From Lutibacter sp. (GTDB taxonomy: Bacteria; Bacteroidota; Bacteroidia; Flavobacteriales; Flavobacteriaceae): a DNA stretch of 33,306 bases. The notes below the pieces were generated by a model that saw only the letters and a program-made list of their open reading frames with translations, was not told the origin of the DNA and searched no databases. How positions within the stretch are numbered: position 1 is the stretch's first letter; every line of letters begins with the position of its first letter. Position numbers and translations under genes: made by a program. Where the stretch lies: contig JAUSOJ010000250.1 of NCBI GenBank assembly GCA_030656195.1, positions 1 to 33,306 of the forward strand, read 5' to 3'. Positions 29,478-33,306 of the stretch are shown here, piece by piece.

Positions 29478-30602
29478 TTATTGCCTTTTTATAAGGTCTA
29501 TAATTTCTTTGTATTCCTCCGGATTGTTTAAAAAATCTTTTTGGGAAACATCAATAATGAGGGTATTTAAATTTTCTTCGGTTTTAATAAAACTCGAATA
29601 GCCTTGGTGAATTTTATCTAAATATTCAGGTGCAATATTTTGTTCATAATCCCGGCCTCTTTTTTTAATGTTTTTGATTAATTGAGGCGTGTCCTGATAC
29701 AGATAAATGTACAAATCGGGTTTTGAAATTTCTTTGTACATAATGTCGAACATCTTTCTGTACAAATAAAATTCATCTTTCTGCAAAGTGACTTGTGCAA
29801 AAATAAGCGACTTAAAAATGTAATAATCCGAAACAATAAAGTTTTTAAACAAATCAAATTGCGCCAAATCATCTGAAAGCTGAGAATATCTGTCGGCTAA
29901 AAAACTCATTTCCAACGGAAAAGCATAACGGTCGTTGTCTTCGTAAAACTTCGGCAAAAACGGATTGTCAGCAAAACGTTCCAATATGATTTTCGCATTA
30001 AAATCCTCGGCAATCATAGTGGCAAGCGTTGTTTTACCGGAGCCAATATTTCCTTCAATAGCGATATAATTAAATTTTTCGGCAAGTGAAACCGGGCATT
30101 CAAGCGTAAAAGAAGTTTTTTCAATATAACTGTTGTCGGTGCAGTTTTCCAAACAAGTTTGTATGCGCTGTTTTGTGATGGGATGTATTAAGTTGGGTGC
30201 AATTTCAGCCAAAGGAACCATTACAAATTTTCTGTTCAGCATCTCTTTATGCGGCACCATCAATTCTTTTGAAAGGATAATCTCCGTATCAAAAAGCAAT
30301 ATATCAATATCAATAATTCGTGCTTTATAACTGGTTTCAAAAGTTCTTTTTCTGCCCAATAAAAGTTCAATTTCTTGAATGGATTTTAGCAGATTTTCGG
30401 GATTTAAACTTGTGGAAATTTGAATGCAGCAATTTAAAAAATCGTCGCTTTTAAAACCCCAGGATTCCGTTTTGTATACTGAGGAAATCCTCACAACCGC
30501 ACCTATTTTTTCTGCAATTAAATCCGTAGCCTGTTGTAGATTCTCAAGCTTGTTTCCTTGGTTGCTTCCCAAAGATAAATATGTAGGTCTTAAAATTTGC
30601 AT
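29478..30602 (-). CDS. folK: HPPK (FolK)-deoxynucleoside kinase fusion protein
   Basis: A 374-residue two-enzyme fusion. Residues 1-160 are 6-hydroxymethyl-7,8-dihydropterin pyrophosphokinase, with YLSLGSNQGNK, SSVYKTESWGF, LGRKRTFETSYKARIIDIDILLF and VPHKEMLNRKFVMVPLAEIAP, the ordered FolK motifs. Residues 175-374 are a deoxynucleoside (deoxyadenosine/deoxyguanosine-type) kinase, with P-loop GNIGSGKTT (184-192), LERFADNPFL, a DRYSQLS motif and a basic lid KKRGRDYEQ. The first half serves folate synthesis and the second salvages deoxynucleosides. Similar fusions exist in Bacteroidota. It is divergent from sppA, and folA lies about 1.9 kb away on the same strand. The nucleoside specificity is not certain. 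Confidence 0.93.
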   Translation of the reverse strand: MQILRPTYLSLGSNQGNKLENLQQATDLIAEKIGAVVRISSVYKTESWGFKSDDFLNCCIQISTSLNPENLLKSIQEIELLLGRKRTFETSYKARIIDIDILLFDTEIILSKELMVPHKEMLNRKFVMVPLAEIAPNLIHPITKQRIQTCLENCTDNSYIEKTSFTLECPVSLAEKFNYIAIEGNIGSGKTTLATMIAEDFNAKIILERFADNPFLPKFYEDNDRYAFPLEMSFLADRYSQLSDDLAQFDLFKNFIVSDYYIFKSLIFAQVTLQKDEFYLYRKMFDIMYKEISKPDLYIYLYQDTPQLIKNIKKRGRDYEQNIAPEYLDKIHQGYSSFIKTEENLNTLIIDVSQKDFLNNPEEYKEIIDLIKRQ

Positions 30603-30642
30603 AAAGTGAATGCAAAGAAAAGAAAAGTATCAGATAAAAACC

Positions 30643-30650
30643 TATCTTTG
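30643..30650 (+). promoter_or_regulatory. -7 promoter element of sppA
   Basis: TATCTTTG matches TAnnTTTG in the divergent folK-sppA gap, giving a leader of about 50 nt. No clear -33 TTG. It lies in a small inverted repeat (AGATA-TATCT). Confidence 0.55.
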
Positions 30651-30707
30651 CACGTCAATTTATAAACATTTACAAACTTTTTTTCAGATTTTAAATTCAA
30701 GGTTAAC

Positions 30708-32462
30708 ATGAAGTTTTTAGGAAATTTATTAGCATCAATTTTAGGGACCCTAATTGCATTAGGTATTTTGTTCATGATGTTTATTGTGATTGCAATGGCA
30801 TTTGGAGAAACTGAGAAAGTGATGGTGAAAGGCAATACCGTTTTGGAAATTAAATTAGATGCTTTGGTGAAAGATTATGCACCAAAAGGAACAAATTTGC
30901 TTGATGAATTTTTTGCCTTTACCGATGAAAAAATGGGCTTGAATGAAATTATCAATGCTATTGAAAATGCGAAGAACGACAAAAACATTGTAGGAATAAG
31001 TATCAATACTGTTGATGTAAATGCAGGTGTTGCACAAACCCAGGCCATCAGAAATAAATTAGAAGAATTTAAGGAATCGGGCAAATTCATTATGGCTTAT
31101 GCCGATGTTTACAACCAAAAATCATATTATCTTAGTTCTGTGGCCGATTCAATTTTTATGAATCCATTAGGCGGAATCGATTTTAAAGGCTTGTCATCAG
31201 AAGTGTTATTTTTTAAAGATTTGCAGGAGAAATCAGGCGTGAAACTGGAAGTGATCCGACACGGAAAATATAAAAGCGCTGTTGAGCCATTTTTATACAA
31301 TAAAATGAGTGATGAAAACAGGGAACAAATCACCACGTTTTTACAATCTATTTGGGGTGAATTGTTAGCGGATATTTCTAAAAGCAGAAATAAATCAATT
31401 GAGGAACTTAACACCATAGCCGATAATTTATGGGCGCGAAACGCAACATTGGCCATTGAAAACAACATTGTTGACGACGCTGTTTATTTGGATGAATATG
31501 AATCCAAATTAAAAATGGCTTCAGGTATTTTGGCTGATGATGAATTGTCTAAAATTACGCTTTCTGATTATATTTCGACAGGAAAAGGAAGGGTAACTTC
31601 AACTTCTGCCAATAAAATTGCCGTAATTTATGCACAAGGTGAAATTATTTATGGGAAAGGAAATGAAGATTTAATTGGACAGGAATTAATTATTGAAGCC
31701 CTACGCAAAGCCAGAAAAGACAAAAATGTAAAAGCCATTGTATTGCGAATCAATTCACCGGGCGGAAGCGCCTTGGCTTCAGAATTAATTTGGAGAGAAT
31801 TGGAATTGACCAAAAAGGAACTTCCTTTGGTGGTTTCTATGGGAGATTTGGCAGCCTCAGGCGGTTATTACATCGCTTGTAATGCCGATAGAATTTTTGC
31901 GGAACCAACTACTATTTCGGGATCAATCGGTGTTTTTGGCGCTTTGCCAAATATGAGCAAATTAGCGGGTGACATTGGTATTAATGCCGAGCAGGTAAGT
32001 ACCAATAAAAGCCCAAATTACAGTCTTTTTGAACCTCTTGCCGATGAGTTTAGAGCCGTAACCACTGAAGGTGTTGAAGACATATACACTGCATTTGTGG
32101 CGCGAGTTTCCGCAGGAAGAAATATGAGTATTGAGGCAGTGGACAACATTGCACAAGGCCGTGTTTGGTCGGGCGTTGACGCTATGAAAAACGGCTTGGT
32201 TGATGAGTTGGGGAATTTGGATGACGCCGTAAAGTATGCTGCAGAATTGGCTGCAATTGTTGATTATAAAGTGCGGAATTACCCAGACTACAAAATAGAT
32301 TTAAGCGATAAATTGAGCGGCATTCCTTTTATGAAAACGAAGGAAAAAGCCTTGATTGAAGCATTGGGATTGGACAATTATAAAACATACCAAACCATTA
32401 AACAATTTTCGGAAATAAAAGGAATACAAGCAAGAATGCCTTTTCTACTGGAAATTAAATAG
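30708..32462 (+). CDS. sppA: Signal peptide peptidase SppA, 67K type
   Basis: SppA is a membrane-bound serine protease with a Ser-Lys dyad that degrades cleaved signal peptides. The 584-residue length fits the duplicated 67K form. An N-terminal membrane helix spans about residues 8-31. The catalytic lysine is K189 in HGKYKSAVEPF, in the first domain, and the nucleophile is S384 in MGDLAASGGYYIA, in the second. INSPGGSALASE and TISGSIGVFG are also classic SppA motifs. It is divergent from folK-dNK and convergent with folA, with only 9 nt between their ends and no clear terminator. Confidence 0.96.
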   Translation: MKFLGNLLASILGTLIALGILFMMFIVIAMAFGETEKVMVKGNTVLEIKLDALVKDYAPKGTNLLDEFFAFTDEKMGLNEIINAIENAKNDKNIVGISINTVDVNAGVAQTQAIRNKLEEFKESGKFIMAYADVYNQKSYYLSSVADSIFMNPLGGIDFKGLSSEVLFFKDLQEKSGVKLEVIRHGKYKSAVEPFLYNKMSDENREQITTFLQSIWGELLADISKSRNKSIEELNTIADNLWARNATLAIENNIVDDAVYLDEYESKLKMASGILADDELSKITLSDYISTGKGRVTSTSANKIAVIYAQGEIIYGKGNEDLIGQELIIEALRKARKDKNVKAIVLRINSPGGSALASELIWRELELTKKELPLVVSMGDLAASGGYYIACNADRIFAEPTTISGSIGVFGALPNMSKLAGDIGINAEQVSTNKSPNYSLFEPLADEFRAVTTEGVEDIYTAFVARVSAGRNMSIEAVDNIAQGRVWSGVDAMKNGLVDELGNLDDAVKYAAELAAIVDYKVRNYPDYKIDLSDKLSGIPFMKTKEKALIEALGLDNYKTYQTIKQFSEIKGIQARMPFLLEIK

Positions 32463-32471
32463 GACCGTTCT

Positions 32472-32957
32472 TTAAATTCGCTCGAAGGTCACAAAACTGT
32501 AATCGTATTTGTTTTTTTCGTCTGCTTTAAAATTTTCCCGAGAAGTTTCTTTCCAAATGGTTTTATCAATTTCAGGAAAAAAAACATCAGCCTCAAATTG
32601 ATGGTGAACAAAAGTAATGTCAAGCTTGTCCGTAAACGGCATTGCTTGTTTGTAAATTTCTGCGCCGCCTAAAATAAACGGATTTTCATCAACTTCAGCA
32701 GCAGCTTTAAGCGCTTCTTTTACAGAATTTACCACCAAACAGCCTTCAGCTTTGTAATTTTTATCACGCGTAATAAGGATATTGGCTCTGTTTGGAAGCG
32801 GTTTCCCTAACGATTCATACGTTTTTCGACCCATAATAACCGCATGGTTTAAGGTCGTTTTTTTGAATCGTTTTAAATCGACAGGTAAATGCCAAATCAA
32901 TTGATTGTCTTTTCCTAAGGCATTATTTGCTGCTATTGCAGCTATTATTGTTACCAT
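32472..32957 (-). CDS. folA: Dihydrofolate reductase
   Basis: FolA reduces dihydrofolate to tetrahydrofolate with NADPH, keeping one-carbon and thymidylate synthesis running. The 161-residue protein has the standard motifs: IAAIAANNALGKDNQLIWHLPVDLKRFK, MGRKTYESLGKPLPNRANILITRD and FILGGAEIYKQAM. The conserved acidic active-site residue is Asp in HLPVDLKRF. The ATG overlaps the end of the upstream 2TM-domain gene by 7 nt, so the two are likely cotranscribed and coupled. Together with the folK fusion this gives two folate genes close by. Confidence 0.96.
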   Translation of the reverse strand: MVTIIAAIAANNALGKDNQLIWHLPVDLKRFKKTTLNHAVIMGRKTYESLGKPLPNRANILITRDKNYKAEGCLVVNSVKEALKAAAEVDENPFILGGAEIYKQAMPFTDKLDITFVHHQFEADVFFPEIDKTIWKETSRENFKADEKNKYDYSFVTFERI

Positions 32958-33306
32958 TCTTCAGTTGCGTTGTCTAAATCACTCTTTCTTTTTTCTTTTT
33001 CAAAATTATAAAGTTCTTGTGCTTTTTCGGCCCTTAATGCATAGTCATCTTCCATTTCTTTTTTCAGTTTGGCTATTTTCACTTCTTGTTCCAACACCAA
33101 TTTTTCGGTTTGTATGCGTTCCCAGTCTTTTCCCATAAAACGATGGGTGACAAATACATTTATAAAATGCAACACAAAAAAGAAGAACCATAAAACAATG
33201 GCCCAAACAAACCAATTTTCAACAACATTTTCGCCAACTTTTAAAAATTTGTTAAGCAATATTAAAAAAACAGCGCCAACCAAAAACACGATAAAATGAT
33301 AGTAGA
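32951..33306 (-). CDS. 2TM-domain protein, 5' end outside window
   Basis: Two transmembrane helices followed by a charged coiled-coil tail identify the 2TM-domain family, small membrane proteins of unknown function common in flavobacteria and sometimes fused to regulators. The track starts at a GTG (33287-33289), but the frame stays open to the window edge with YYHFIVFLVG, which matches the usual start of the first helix, so the true start is beyond position 33306. Helix 1 is FLVGAVFLILLNKF and helix 2 VWAIVLWFFFFVLHFINVF, then GKDWERIQTEKLVLEQEV. Upstream of folA with a 7-nt overlap. Confidence 0.85.
   Translation of the reverse strand, partial: YYHFIVFLVGAVFLILLNKFLKVGENVVENWFVWAIVLWFFFFVLHFINVFVTHRFMGKDWERIQTEKLVLEQEVKIAKLKKEMEDDYALRAEKAQELYNFEKEKRKSDLDNATEEW

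Overview
The window is a piece of a gliding Bacteroidota genome, most likely family Flavobacteriaceae; the genus cannot be resolved from the sequence alone. The evidence is a type IX secretion system (T9SS) type-B sorting domain on a repeat adhesin, a PorP/SprF protein, the gliding genes gldB and gldC, an AT-rich composition, almost no Shine-Dalgarno sequences, and at least ten start-proximal boxes matching the Bacteroidota -7 element TAnnTTTG. Most of the window is core housekeeping DNA. I see no phage, CRISPR array, complete insertion sequence, tRNA or rRNA.

Layout. 1-4833 (+): a secretion/adhesion cassette with the C-terminal part of a repeat adhesin carrying a T9SS type-B domain, a PorP/SprF outer-membrane partner and an OmpA-family protein with TPR and PD40-like repeats. 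5011-8786 (-): purK, purE and an M3 metallopeptidase, probably one operon. 9102-9521 (-): a lipoprotein resembling a Rieske domain that has lost its histidines. 9642-10588 (+): greA and a HIT hydrolase, facing an orphan histidine kinase (10591-11739, -). 11832-14400 (+): a flavin-reductase-like protein, a DUF3127 protein with an SSB-like acidic tail, aat, a MazG-like pyrophosphohydrolase and a small membrane protein. 14541-17648 (-): a very large sortilin/BNR propeller protein. 17733-21445 (+): aroA, queA and rlmN. 21507-26164 (-): the rimP-nusA-infB operon. 26324-29390: a tandem UspA protein (+), nadE (-) and gldB-gldC (+). 29478-33306: an HPPK (FolK)-deoxynucleoside kinase fusion (-), sppA (+), then folA and a 2TM-domain protein (-) running off the window end.

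How the genes work together. The first three genes plus gldB/gldC belong to surface-protein secretion and gliding. purE/purK, folK-dNK and folA feed purine, folate and deoxynucleotide supply. greA, nusA, infB, rimP, rlmN, queA and aat act in transcription, translation and tRNA or protein modification.

No obviously new multi-gene system stands out. The most interesting unexplained structure is non-coding: several long imperfect palindromes at the 3' ends of transcription units (the best is about 161 nt after queA), and a terminator-like hairpin in the leader of the rimP-nusA-infB operon that could be an attenuator. All functional calls are from reading motifs by eye; no database search was run.
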